The notes under the pieces are model-generated. The model was given only the letters and a program-made list of their open reading frames with translations, was not told the origin of the DNA and did no database searches. 64,000 nucleotides of DNA from Filosporella fistucella (lineage: Eukaryota; Ascomycota; Leotiomycetes; Helotiales): assembly GCA_030077755.1 (NCBI GenBank), contig JAQJZZ010000004.1:2046001-2110000 (forward strand), read 5' to 3'. Shown piece by piece: positions 47,388 through 58,575 of this stretch; within the stretch, counting starts at the first letter, position 1, and the number at the start of each line of letters is the position of its first letter. A program made the translations under genes and the position numbers.

Positions 47388-49220
47388 CTATCTACTGGTA
47401 TCTTGTTTTTCTTTCACTTCATTAATAAGCTGCCACAAGACTTCCGTTGCCCTTTTAGCATCGAGTCTGCCATCGGCATCTTTCCTCATCATCTGTCCCA
47501 ACAAATAGTTGATCTTTCCAGTCTTCCCGCTCAATACTTCCTGCACAATATTCATATCCAAGATACTTTCGGCAAGATTAACATATTCAGCATCTGACAG
47601 CGGCATAAACCAGAGGCCCTCTTGATCGACGATTTGATGCGTTGTAACCTTACTGCCCTCCTGTCCAGCTTCAAACAATGCTGACAGAACCTTCTTCGCA
47701 GTCTTCCCGGTGATTTTATTCGTATCAAGAAGATGGATGAGTTGCGCTAGTTCAGCCTCTGGTATTATGGAGTCGCCTTCGTTGGTCACGAGAATGGTAT
47801 TTTCGCTGTCGTCTGGTCCGACCAACCCTCCCATTTCGTGAAGCACCCAGTTTCCACATAGTCTCCCGATTCGAGATTGTTTTTCGTTAGGATTCAATCG
47901 ATGGAGCTCATCTACAACCTTGTAGTAGTACTCCACTCTGCCACCATCATCCAATGATACTAGCGACATAGCATCTTTGACGGTAAGGCCGTATGCATTC
48001 GAAAGTAAATCAATCTCCTCATCAGGAAGTGTCCCCAGGGTAGTCTTAAGGCGATTAACAAGGTCCTCCCCAATGACCACAGGTCCAAGATCAGCATCGG
48101 GCATATATCTGTAGTCTACTTCTCCTTCTTTGCCTCGAAGTCGTGTGGTTTCAGTGCTGCCAATCGTCCAGCCTCTTGTCTCACCCTCAATAACTCCTCC
48201 AGCTTCCAATACCTCGATTTGACGATCACGCTCAGCGATAATGGCATCTTCCACAGCTTTGAAGCTGCTCAAATTCTTTATCTCAGTCCTCTGACCAAGC
48301 CCTTTCACGCCGGCGTATTCGTGGTTGGCTTGGCTACCTCGCTTTCGGACCGAAACATTGACATCAGCCCGTAACCCTCCAGACTGCATACCGAGAACAC
48401 AAGCATCTACACTGTTCAATAGTATCTGTATCTTGCGGACCAATGCAGCTGCGGTGCTTGGGTGATGGATCTGTGGGAGAGTAATGATCTCTATTAGCGG
48501 TAGTCCAGCTCTGTTGAAGTCCAAGAGATGTATATCTCCAGGCTGCGAGACTGTCTTCGCAGTATCCTGCTCTATCTGGACTTGCTTAATACCGATTCGG
48601 ACCTGCTCGCCGTCTTCTTTCGCGATTCCATCATGGGTATATAAGGTGATACAGCCGTCCTTTGCAAAAGGTTCATAGTATTGTGTTATTTGATATCCAG
48701 CTGGCTGATCCCAGTGAAAGTAATGTTTGCGATCAAATCTGCTTGATTGCTGTATGGTACAATTTAATGCCAGAGCAGCTCTGATAGCCGGTATCAAGGT
48801 TTCAATCTGGAATGTCGGTTGTGAACCAGGCATTGCAACGTCGAAAAATGCGACATGATTATTGGGTGAACCGTCTATATTCGACAGAGCGGGTGAGAAT
48901 AATTTGCGAGGAGTGTTTAATTGAGCATGTATCTCTATCCCTACTGTCAGTTCCCAATTATCCAGCTTCTGGTCGCTATTTTTTGACTTCTTTCTGACCC
49001 CATCTGCCTTTCTCTTTTTTGCTTCGTCCTTCAATTGTTTCCGAAGTGGCACAGGAGGGATGGCAGATTCGACCGGTATTTGTGGCGATTGTGTTGCGTT
49101 ATACCGCTTCGAGCATATTGATTGCGCAACCAGCCGACGGTACTTATGAAGACATCCGCCTGATGAGATTTGACCCCCGCGTAGATAATTTCGTAGGACA
49201 GCTGGAGGTATACGTGCCAT
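47388..49220 (-). CDS. gatB: Mitochondrial Glu-tRNA(Gln) amidotransferase subunit B
   Basis: GatB is the tRNA-binding and ammonia-using subunit of the GatFAB/GatCAB complex that converts Glu-tRNA(Gln) to Gln-tRNA(Gln) in mitochondria. The gene is a single exon. From the ATG at 49220 (MARIPPAVLRNYLRGG) it encodes 610 residues with an arginine-rich, acid-poor N-terminus that fits a mitochondrial presequence. Family motifs include WELTVGIEIHAQLNT, KHYFHWDQPAGYQITQYYEP, LDFNRAGLPLIEI, MQSGGLRADVNVSVR, GQRTEIKNLSSFKAVE, DYRYMPDADLGP and the C-terminal GatB/YqeY tail with INYLLGQMMRKDADGRLD. The frame stays open upstream to an ATG at 49436, an alternative start. This is a housekeeping gene unrelated to the siderophore cluster. 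Confidence 0.95.
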   Translation of the reverse strand: MARIPPAVLRNYLRGGQISSGGCLHKYRRLVAQSICSKRYNATQSPQIPVESAIPPVPLRKQLKDEAKKRKADGVRKKSKNSDQKLDNWELTVGIEIHAQLNTPRKLFSPALSNIDGSPNNHVAFFDVAMPGSQPTFQIETLIPAIRAALALNCTIQQSSRFDRKHYFHWDQPAGYQITQYYEPFAKDGCITLYTHDGIAKEDGEQVRIGIKQVQIEQDTAKTVSQPGDIHLLDFNRAGLPLIEIITLPQIHHPSTAAALVRKIQILLNSVDACVLGMQSGGLRADVNVSVRKRGSQANHEYAGVKGLGQRTEIKNLSSFKAVEDAIIAERDRQIEVLEAGGVIEGETRGWTIGSTETTRLRGKEGEVDYRYMPDADLGPVVIGEDLVNRLKTTLGTLPDEEIDLLSNAYGLTVKDAMSLVSLDDGGRVEYYYKVVDELHRLNPNEKQSRIGRLCGNWVLHEMGGLVGPDDSENTILVTNEGDSIIPEAELAQLIHLLDTNKITGKTAKKVLSALFEAGQEGSKVTTHQIVDQEGLWFMPLSDAEYVNLAESILDMNIVQEVLSGKTGKINYLLGQMMRKDADGRLDAKRATEVLWQLINEVKEKQDTSR

Positions 49221-50413
49221 TGCGTGGGGTGGCACAACACGGTTGGATTGGGAAGAAGGAGGAAAGAGAGCTCTAGTCCTCAGTGTTCGTTTCCTTCGCT
49301 GTCGGGGTTCTTCTGAGATTTGAATTATAGTCGTACCAATGTATTGAAGATCAGAAAAGCTTCTCAATGGCACGGAGAGTACTCGGGCGTGGTGGGATGA
49401 TTCGAGGAAGTCGAGGCCGCAGAATGGGCCAGTCAATCAGCAATCAGGAAAAACAAGATCTCAGAGACCGTCTCATGCAACCTCAGCCTCTTGAAGAAGT
49501 CTTTGTATGCACGTAATGAACGCCCTTCTCCTATTGCTACACCCGATTCGAGGATTTCTGCAGCTGGATGAATTGGTAGATAGCCAGCTTGAACTGGTGG
49601 CTATGACACTGTGTCGCATGAACTTGCTGGTCATACAGCCTCTAGTTGCTGAGGTTTTTCGTGACGCCGAGTAGAGAGGGTGGTATGTGTTGAACTTGTA
49701 TTGGTCATTGAAGACTCCGAAGGGGCGATTTGCGATGACTTGTCGTATAGAAAGGCAGCACGTTGCCCAGATTATTATGGATTCCGGATGATGAAATTAT
49801 ACTTCACAATGCGGTCGGGATCTCTCAGATGAGAATTTGGTGGGGATCCGCCGCAGACTGCAATTGACGCTTTCTTGCGGAAAATTGTGGTATCGTTGTG
49901 TTTTTGTATTGTTTTGATATTTTGGAGCTCCACCAGCTCCTACCCGTCGCCTGCCCTGCCAAATCTTTTGGCCTGGCCGGCCATCAGGCTGCAGATCCTC
50001 CCGGGCGTCTTCAGCCCACCTTCCCCCGCCAACACCAACTCTCAGACCTGACCACGAAACACCTCTGGAACCACACTCACAGTCAGATTTGGTATTATAG
50101 TTCAACCGTGTTATATCAAGCCATCAGCCATCAGCCGTATATTCGAAACTCCCGTCTACCCCTCGACCATCGCACGAGATCATGACCTTCGTTCGCAATT
50201 CATTCTTTCTTGCTGCATCTTTTATCAGCAGTACATTATGTCCTTCGCGCATATCTAGCCTGCATTCACAAGACAACACACCGCCATAGCAAACGATCAT
50301 TCAAGGTATGCCCTGCCAGAACAATGTGCACCATAAAGTCGCATATATACTTTGCTTTTTCAACTATACCCAGTTCGTGAGCTGACGATAACAAGATATC
50401 CATCAATCACGAC
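49221..50413. other. Divergent promoter region, GatB / DUF6594 gene
   Basis: About 1.2 kb between divergent starts. The right half is pyrimidine-rich and looks like promoter and 5' UTR, possibly with a leader intron. No gene is supported. Confidence 0.45.
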
Positions 50414-52533
50414 ATGACAACAAAATATACTCCTCCTACAGTCGAATCAATCATTGAAGATTCTGGTGATGAAACAATTGAATGCCTGAGGGGTCGAGGA
50501 GAGGAAGAAACGACACATCGCCACATACGATCAACTCGCTCGCCAGCCATGAAGGCTAATGGTGGGAAGGGCAGGGAGAGGGCAAAGAAGTCCCATCGAT
50601 CTGGGAACGGAAAGCACAATTTGGCGAGATTGGGAAACAATTCCAAGAAGGCAACAGGTGCATCTGCTGGAGAGAATGGACCTGAAGGATCACGCCGTCG
50701 ACATCGTCGGACACATTCAAATCGTAGCACCAGCTCGACTTCCTCGGAAGAAGAAGATGAACCAGATCACAGGGCAGTGTTGGCCGCTGCTAGAGCACGA
50801 TTGACCTCTCCGTCGTTGCTATCAACCTTCACAACTCAAACCACCGCGACAAATAAATCGAGTAGCTCAAGTGGAAGCAATTCTACGGTGACCCAAGCTT
50901 CTATCACCAAAAGGCCACCCATTACAAGGAAAGCAGATATTCCGGAGGCTCCTTTATCTCCAGCTGTGCCAGACCCACCAAATGTTTTCGCATTTATGGA
51001 AACCGATTCGACTATCGATTTGACAGATGGAATGAATGGCGTCGAGAGAGTCGGAGCTGGGAATGGCGAGGAACAGCATGAAGAAGACGGCCAGGAAGGA
51101 ATTGAAGAGGAAGTAGAAGTTGATAAAGACGAGGACGAAGAGGAGGACAGTGATGACGATGCTACACCTCAATGGCCACAAAAGCAGATCGAGAACGGTT
51201 TTGCAGATTCCCCTCCTCATGTCAATTCCGAACACGCCAGCTCATCATCATCTGCCGCAAGTAGCTTTCATGGAGAAGACAGCTTTTCGGAACCTCCAGC
51301 TGACAACGACACCGACCGGAGTACGAGTCCAGAGAGGAGCGTGAAAGGACATGATGACGCAAATGAAGCAGTACAACCTGAAGCCGCTATGCCACCTCCG
51401 AGTGATAGAGCATCTGCTAAACTTGCTGCGCAGATGGCAGCTGCTCAGCAACGTCAAAATCTGTACGCGATGCAACAATTTGGAACTCCCAATATGCCTC
51501 GAGGAAATACCAATCTACCTCACATTCCTCCCGCGGCTTTAAGTACACGGCATCAACAACAGATTGCCCAGCGTCCACTGCCGAGAGCAGAAAAGTTGCC
51601 GGTGACAGGTTATGAATTACTTGCCACAACCCTAGCATCATACTCCAGCAGGGATGACAATGACCCTGGAGCCCGAATCAAGCCTATGTATCGAAAGTTC
51701 GAGGCTCTCAATCACCGGGTCCTGTTACATCTTCAAGACGAACTGAGCGAGTTGGAAGAACAATTACATCGCCTTGATCACGCTGATACACAATCGCGAC
51801 GAACAGATCGGCATATCATTCCTGCATCAAGAAGAGCTGCGGCTATGGCAGGCGGGGAATTACAATGGCATAAGACCGATGTTCTTGGCCGTATTGGTTT
51901 CAAGTTGGCTCAATATAGTGAGTATCTTGCACATCCCAGAAGCTAGCCTCGCTAACCTTCCCCCTTCCAGACCAAGCACTTTCTTCTTTCAACGATACAC
52001 AGTCTCTTTCACCTCCATCACTTGACGATATTGAAAACTATCGCGATTATTTGCATGCAGAGCATCCGATTGCAGAGACCGAAACACATTTCCTTGATCC
52101 CATCGATGACCTTGTATCTATCTCTTCGGAACATATTCCTCCTTCCCAATCTTACGATCGTTCAGATTCATCACAGTCTCCCTCTTCTGTTGTTTCTTCT
52201 TCTGAAATATCCTCTCGCATTCCTCCCTCGATCAACCCTTCACCTCATCCGTCTACCACCTCCCTTACCCGGAAAGAAACTGATCTGCAACCCGTGCTAC
52301 CAGCACTTGCTGGAGCTATTGCTGTCTCCGTCTTGGTTCCTATCCTCACTTTCACGGTGATACCAGGTTTTATGGGACGCATGACTGTAACGATGTTGGT
52401 GGCCATGTTCATGGTTGGAGCGTTATTCCAAGCTACAATTCTAGGGAAGGATACTCTGATTGGTAGAGAGGCTGTGATGTGTGCAGGGATTTATGGAGGG
52501 GTTATGACTGTCATTGCAGGAATTATGGGATGA
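50414..52533 (+). CDS. DUF6594-domain membrane protein
   Basis: Two exons (50414-51917 and 51971-52533) give 688 residues. The first 300 or so residues are low-complexity: Ser/Thr-rich, basic (GSRRRHRRTHSNRS) and then strongly acidic (EEVEVDKDEDEEEDSDDD), likely disordered. From about residue 390 a domain starts VTGYELLATTLASYS, with RIKPMYRKFEALNHRVLLHLQ and the coiled LSELEEQLHRLD segment, the usual opening of the fungal DUF6594 family. Three hydrophobic spans close the protein (PVLPALAGAIAVSVLVPILT, VTMLVAMFMVGALFQA, VMCAGIYGGVMTVIAG), also typical. No function is established for the family. Confidence 0.85.
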
Positions 52534-54691
52534 TGATTTTTACATTGTGCAAAGAACGTGTCGACTTCGATGTGGGAAGGTTCATGTACTTGACGAGGAA
52601 CGAAGAAAATGGGTGGAGTTGTGCGTTGTGTTTGATTGGTTCTCGATACCCTTTTGGAGTCAGCAATCTTTTCTTTGTTGGTTGGCTTTTGCTTGGTTGA
52701 GAACTTATGAGTTGCTGTAGGAAACAATTTGTATGAATAGTGTTGCATTACCATTTGTTTATGCTACAACAAGTCCTGATCAGTCCAAGCTCCTTTTTTT
52801 TTGTACAATTCCTAAGTGTTGCTACAAGCCGTGGAGTCAGTTCTTTTCCGTCATCTATTGATTAATTATTCACACGGTTTGAATTATTTCACTGTGGTTT
52901 CTGCATATTGATGTTGGGTTGAGTGTCTGCCGCTTTGCTTGGCGCTTTCATCAGTGGTATCGGTCTTTTCTTCGTTCTTCATGCGCTGTTGAGAACCATG
53001 AGATTCAGCCAGTCACACTGTTCGTGGATGAGAAGCATGTAATTTGTACATATTTGGTTTTCATATATATTTTGCTTTTGCACAGTGTTCGAGGAGGCAT
53101 ACGATCGTCCATTTACATTAGGTTGATCTTATTTGCGAATTTCCGTCATCTTTACACCGTATCAATTGGCTATCTCAAACTTCTAGTTGACTAAATCTAA
53201 GGAATCTGTAGTGTGTTTGGGGGGATTCAACCTCAACTGATATAATGAACAAAGATCTAGTGGAAGGGATGCAAGGTAGAGACGGGAATTATGTCGCCTG
53301 CGGTTAAGATTGGCATACATCAAGCCCCCCTCCCCCCCCCCCCGAGTTGCAATAGATCAAATTAACGATTAGCTGAGGAAGAGTTTTCTGGCCCATTGTT
53401 ATGTTTCTCTCTCCTGTAAACTAGTTGTGGTGGAGAGCGGTTTCTAATGAGACATGCTGCCAAGCCATCCTGCTATTTAAACACTTCAAAATATTTCAGG
53501 ATTCAAACATTCAGAACCTTATTAAACTAGTTAAGGATGACCCAGTTTATCTTGGGCTACAAGCAAAGTTTCAATGTAGCCAGTGCGATCGTATCCGGTA
53601 GAATCCTTGAGACTTGCCGTCATCACTGTCCTGCCGAGGGTCACGGCACCGAAGCTTCAGGTGTCGTGAAATACGATACATCCTGAGATCATGATGAAGG
53701 CCACATGCATGCGATTACATTGAACAGCGAATGGAGCGAGCTTTCGAGTTGAACATCACAAGCCTGAAAAGAATAACTAACCGCGAACTGGGGTTAGCAA
53801 TTTGCTTTGAACATATAATACTGATGCTGCTAAAATTCTGCTGCTCACTGTCTATGCTTTTCAAAACAGCAATTTGACTTTAAATCTCTTGCGTGATTCG
53901 ATCAAAAGCTACGAGGATAGACTTTGAGAACTTGACAGGCTGGATTTGATAAACTCGTCTAATCCCAAGTCGGCATCTTTTGTCAAACAACCTCACCAGA
54001 TTTTCACAAAGGCTCAAAAAAGTTCGCGCACTTTAAAATTGGTACCGGTCCTAGCTGAGACGGGAGACAAGACTCGACATTTGTTTTAGAACTCGAATTC
54101 ATTAGAAGATACAAGTAACTACCAGCTTTCAACATGAGGTTGTATCCCACTATCGCCCCTTGCGGGAATTGATGACAGAAAATGGCTTGACAATTCGAAT
54201 TCTCTTCAATGCCCTGGGCCACCCAGAAATTGATACAATAAAACCACGTCATTCCTCACAATCAACATATGGAACACACGAACTCGCTTTATCAAGCTTC
54301 TGAAGCGTCCCTACCCCAAAATTGATAGTTTTATTCCGCACCTGAACAACTACCAATATCTCAAAACTCCATTCACCCCCTCGTTCTTTCTATAGCCTCG
54401 TCTACAATTACTGCTCTTGCATACGTCAGTTACTTGATTGTTAGCGTGAAACGTGACCAAATTCCCCTTTTGGTCCATATTAACAACCTCTTATTCCCTC
54501 TTTGACAAATTTTCTCCTTCACATCTACAACTTCCTTCACATCTACAACTTCCTTCAACTCTAATTCTACCACTTTCAGTACTCGTCTCTCTTCTCTTTG
54601 GCCAACTGCCTATCTACCTACATACATCTACAGTCTTCAAGACAGCAAGCCACTTTTCATATACTCGCTCACTCCTTATACTACCGCAGCC
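52534..54691. other. Gene-poor gap of 2.2 kb
   Basis: Short open frames only. A C-rich tract sits at about 53326-53343. A CT-rich leader with a tandem 18-base repeat (54516-54551) precedes the expansin-like gene. Nothing else is supported. Confidence 0.45.
54516..54551 (+). repeat. Tandem 18-bp repeat, two copies
   Basis: Two adjacent copies of CCTTCACATCTACAACTT lie in the pyrimidine-rich leader of the expansin-like gene. This is probably a simple slippage duplication. Confidence 0.7.
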
Positions 54692-55242
54692 ATGCATTTC
54701 GCAACTGCTCTTGTTACCACTGTCCTTGCTTCGGTGCGCAGATCGCATTCGTTAGCGCTGGTCGTGCTACTTGGTACTATCAAGGCGGTGTTGCTGGTTC
54801 TTGTGGAGAGTACCATGCTGTGAGTTCCTATTCTGGCCCTTCATCACCGATCTTGAACGCTACTAACATGCTACAGGACAGTGACTTTGTCGCTGCGTTG
54901 GGCTATGCCTGGAGTAACAAAAATCATGTATGCAACCCTATCCTTTTTGTTCGCTTGGTGAAAGATGACATTCGTGGTGCTAATCTGTCGCAGTGTGGCG
55001 GCTCTGCTACCGTCCAATCCAATGGTCGTTCCATCACTGTCCGTATCGCCGACACTTGCCCTGGTTGTGATGCCAATACCATTGACATCAGTCATGGTGC
55101 TATGACTGCCTTGGGTTATGTTCCCGAGCAGGTTGGCCCTGTCGATGCCAGCTGGTACGTGTTACTTCTCCTATCTCTTCAAAATCACCCGATCCAATTC
55201 AAAGATCGATTGTTGACATGGGATCACAGGTGGATCAATTAA
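54692..55242 (+). CDS. Small secreted expansin-like (DPBB) protein, frame problem
   Basis: A small double-psi beta-barrel (RlpA/barwin-like) secreted protein of the fungal expansin-like type. The mature part is exons to 54819, 54877-54927, 54994-55154 and 55230-55242. Motifs are GRATWYYQGGVAGSCGEYHA, DSDFVAALGYAWSNKNH, CGGSATVQSNGRSITVRIAD, TCPGCDANTIDISHGAMTAL and DASWWIN. The only ATG giving a signal peptide (54692, MHFATALVTTVLASV) is in a different frame from the mature domain; the shift lies at about 54730-54745. A one-base loss would explain it. A 31-base GT-AG intron (54713-54743) would also restore frame but is too short for normal splicing. Such proteins bind plant or fungal wall polymers; activity is not shown. 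Confidence 0.7.
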
Positions 55243-56110
55243 AGGTCTTTACATCCGAAGTCTCTTAGATCGGAACATTTCTTCAGCTCTCTCTCTCAGC
55301 AACGGGGCTTCAAACACGCACGCCATTCGCGATCTGTTTTCCTTTCTCTGGTTTTACCTCTGATATGATAATACCGGTGGTACGTCCTCTCCTTCCATTG
55401 CGCTGTCTCGAAACACAAGGCTTACATTCATAGATAACCTGATTTTCACACAAATTGCTTTTCGATTTCTTCTGCGCTGTTATTGAGGATCCTTGCGTAA
55501 TGGACGGATGGAATGGGATTTTCACTGGCCTTCGTGAAGGTTGATAGTGGATGGATAGTAGTGAATGAAGCAAGTTGCAGGCAATAATTCCTCTCATAAA
55601 TTGTGACCAATGATATGCGTGTGGTAGATTGATGCGATATTGAAGGGACAGTTGGGCTCACAGTTTTGTGCTTACGTACCTTTTTTAAGTTGAGTGACAA
55701 AAGTGGTTGCGCGATCGCTTTTTACATTGCCAGGGGAAGAGAAATGAATGAGAAAAAAACGGTTGAAAAGAAATTGCAAAAGATTCCCATGCTGAACCAC
55801 ATCCGAAGAGATTGGAATTATCGAGAATACTCCGAACTTGAGAGCTACAATGTTAGTAGAGGGGTATTCTCGTTTTGATAATAAGCTCACGCCTTTTAAA
55901 TCCATCACCTCTCCTAATAATTCAAAAACAGTAATCTTGTTTTATCTAATAAAGACCTAGTATTTGGTATTCTAGCGCATAGTTGGAATATAATACTAGG
56001 GCAAGTGCCTTGGCTTTGTTGTATTTCGTTACTATGTCAATTTTTCACTCGTTTTTATAACCTGGTCTCGTTGAATAATTTTTTTATATGTTTTAATATA
56101 GTGTATCACT
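55243..56110. other. Intergenic; no gene seen
   Basis: AT-rich spacer between the expansin-like gene and the minus-strand 2EXR pseudogene. Short open frames lack features. Confidence 0.5.
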
Positions 56111-56943
56111 TTAAAGTGCGAGGTTTTGGATATACCTACCTTTGGCAAAATACGAGGGTGAGCCAAACTTTTCAATAAGTCTTGTAGATGTCACCTTCGC
56201 GTACGCGTTGACAACATTGTTCAGCACTTGGAAGAAAGCGTGGAAAATTTCATCAATCGTCGAAAAGTCCGCCTCCCATGAAAGATGAGGTTCAAACTCA
56301 CGCATGACAGTGAAGTTGAGTTGTCTGAGGTTCTTGCAATTGTGAAATATGCATGCATAGAGACCCTTTGAGGGTGGCGGAGTCTTTCCAGCCGCAATGT
56401 CCGCATGCAGTCTTTGCTCCCTGATAAGGATGTAAGAAGTTTCTATAGCCAACTGTACGAGACCACTTGCCCATGAATATTCGTTCACAAGAAAACGATC
56501 GTAGTTCCCCCATCCGAAAAGGCTATGTTCGTCCGCAATATGAATTGTGTCTTGATTCGAAAATCGGATGAAGCCAGCGTCGGTGTAAATGTATGTAGGG
56601 AACGCCTTGATGTACTCGGTACGAGATTGTCGGCATGCAGCAAGTAAGCCAAATTCACGACCCAAGATATTCTCAAGAAGGCGTTTGGAAGCGTGTGGTC
56701 GAGATCTCGTGTCTTTCCAAACTTGATATTGTCCACACGAAGAAGCGTTGGGTGAGGAAGAGCGAAATTCTAGATTGCAAGACAAATCTCTGTTGAAAGG
56801 TCGACAAATTTTGTGAACATACGATCTTGTTGGCGCTCAGTATCTTCAGCTGTGCTTGGTGTATTCGACGGACGAGATATAATGACAGCCATTGAGGTTG
56901 GTAGGTGAATAGTTGGGGACTGGTTGAGTTGCGGAGATGCCAT
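56111..56943 (-). pseudogene. Disrupted 2EXR-domain gene, copy 1
   Basis: From the ATG at 56943 the frame reads to FTKFVDLSTEICLAI, the start of a 2EXR domain, and is then cut by TAG at 56770-56772 exactly where the family has tryptophan (IW). The same frame continues NFALPHPTLLRVD and HTLPNAFLRI. The domain then resumes in another frame: FGLLAACRQSRTEYIKAFPT with FIRFSNQDTIHI, then about 150 residues to 56111. So there is one stop (TGG to TAG) and one frameshift near 56680. 2EXR proteins are numerous and uncharacterised in plant-associated ascomycetes. An unusual intron removing the stop is possible but would delete the conserved opening motif. Confidence 0.6.
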
Positions 56944-57395
56944 GACGAAGTTTCTCGAGTTGTGCCGTGGTGAGATGTGGTGGTTATGTCGAAGTGTAAA
57001 GAAGGGATTGGGAAAGATAATCCAGTTCATGAAGGATACAGTCTGAGCAAAAGTTGTCAGAGTTTGGTCGCTAGCGTCATTTTGAAACTGAATTCCATCA
57101 GGCAATTCGTCTCTTACCTCTGAATTTGGAGTTCATTTTCGCCTAAACCCGCACATTTCAAAACAGATCAAGGCTATAAACTTGTTTGGGAAGAGAAAAT
57201 CCATTGACTCCATAATTATGTGCAAAATTGGTGCAAAACAAAACTCTCGCTCAAAAGTGTATCAGGCTTACAATTTCGGTTTGATCCTTGCATCTGCTGT
57301 AAGGTCCCGACCAACTCCATCGGACCATGTCTGCCTCTCTACATATCGCTTTGAGTTTCCTGACTTTTCCCTAGCAATCAAATGCACTCGAATCT
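56944..57395. other. Spacer between the two 2EXR copies
   Basis: This is the 5' flank of copy 1 and the 3' flank of copy 2. A plus-strand open frame at 57182-57421 has no features. Confidence 0.4.
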
Positions 57396-58181
57396 CTACA
57401 CCCTCCATACCCATTGTTTGAATATTTTCCGCAAGCTCGAGCTTGAAAATGCTGCTCGATGTTTCAACGCAACCATCCCAATCCTTTCTTGCCTGCTTTC
57501 TCCCCTCCTTCGATGTCCATGTATCAGGGACCCACTACGAAGAATAATTTGCTTTAAATGCTCTTGGACTTCCGATATCCATTTCCAGTGCCATATTCCT
57601 GATATATCCCGGCCTCGCGCAAATTTATCATCTATGACCATTGTTGTGATGTTCCTCCAAGGTCAAGTCGGGTTCCCAACACTGTACTTGTACATGCTGC
57701 AGATGATGTGGTTAAGCGGATCTTTTATGGACAGTATGTCGCTCTTCGAGAACCGAACGAGACCATTCGTTTCGACTGTGAAGGGGCAAATTGGGCAGAT
57801 ACTCATGACGTGACTCGGAACGGAACATGCGGCTAGTAACTCCAGAGATCTGGTGCGTTTGAGGCGCGCAACGTATAGCTTGGAACGAAGATCGGTATTG
57901 GGTTTGAACTTATAAATACGTTCAAACCGTGTCCCAGTGTTCTCCAAGGTTGCATTGTGACCGGTTGGTATAATTGCAGAGCATGGAAGAAGCAAATTCC
58001 AGATTGATAGTCGTAATTCGAGGGGTAAATCCATGAAGCAATGGAAATGCTCGAGGGATGCAGGTTCGGTGACGATTGAATATCCAGAGAAGAATCCCAC
58101 ATGATGGGGTGAAGAGGACATATTCGTTTGCTGGGTTTGACTGTCCTGCTCAAGAACAGGTGCTGAAACTCGTTTAGACAT
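57396..58181 (-). pseudogene. 2EXR-domain gene, copy 2, with in-frame stop
   Basis: The start is the ATG at 58181 (MSKRVSAPVLEQDSQ). The 2EXR domain opens FHCFMDLPLELRLSIWNLLLP and continues with RSLELLAACSV and FTVETNGLVRFSKSDILSI. The frame stops at TGA (57663-57665), but the same frame is open for another 88 codons beyond it. That extension includes MVIDDKFARGRDISGIWHWKW and EVQEHLKQIILRS, which look like the expected C-terminal half. One C-to-T or G-to-A change explains the stop. A short expressed protein ending at 57663 is the alternative. It is tandem with copy 1 on the same strand. Confidence 0.55.
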
Positions 58182-58575
58182 GGCTGGGGCAATTTTCTTG
58201 TAGTAGAGAGACTGAAGGGTTGTGTGACTATGAGGAGAGGGGATGTTTGTTGATGATGGCAAACCTGAATGAGGAGCAATGTTGAGTCTCGATTTGTGGA
58301 TGTAACCGTAGGCAGTAGCGGTTTTCTGGGAGAAGAAGCACTGATGTGGAATTAGTTGCGATAGCTACTTATAAAGTAGATGGTCAATAACTCGAAGTAA
58401 CTTTTGGGTTAGCGCTTCGGATAACTTGGCAGCCGAAGGCTAGCAATTCAACTTTGACAACTTGTTCACTTTCATTTCAAACACTCAAAGAGGACCTGCT
58501 TACTACGGATAAAGCATTTAGATTTCTCACCACAAGGCTTTCTCTACTAACTAGACCACGAGTTCACGACACGTC
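58182..58575. other. Intergenic; no gene seen
   Basis: This is the 5' flank of the 2EXR copy and the 3' flank of the GH28 gene. Confidence 0.45.

Noticed and set aside
53326..53343. C-rich tract
   Set aside because: Simple homopolymer; no sign of a structured element or array.
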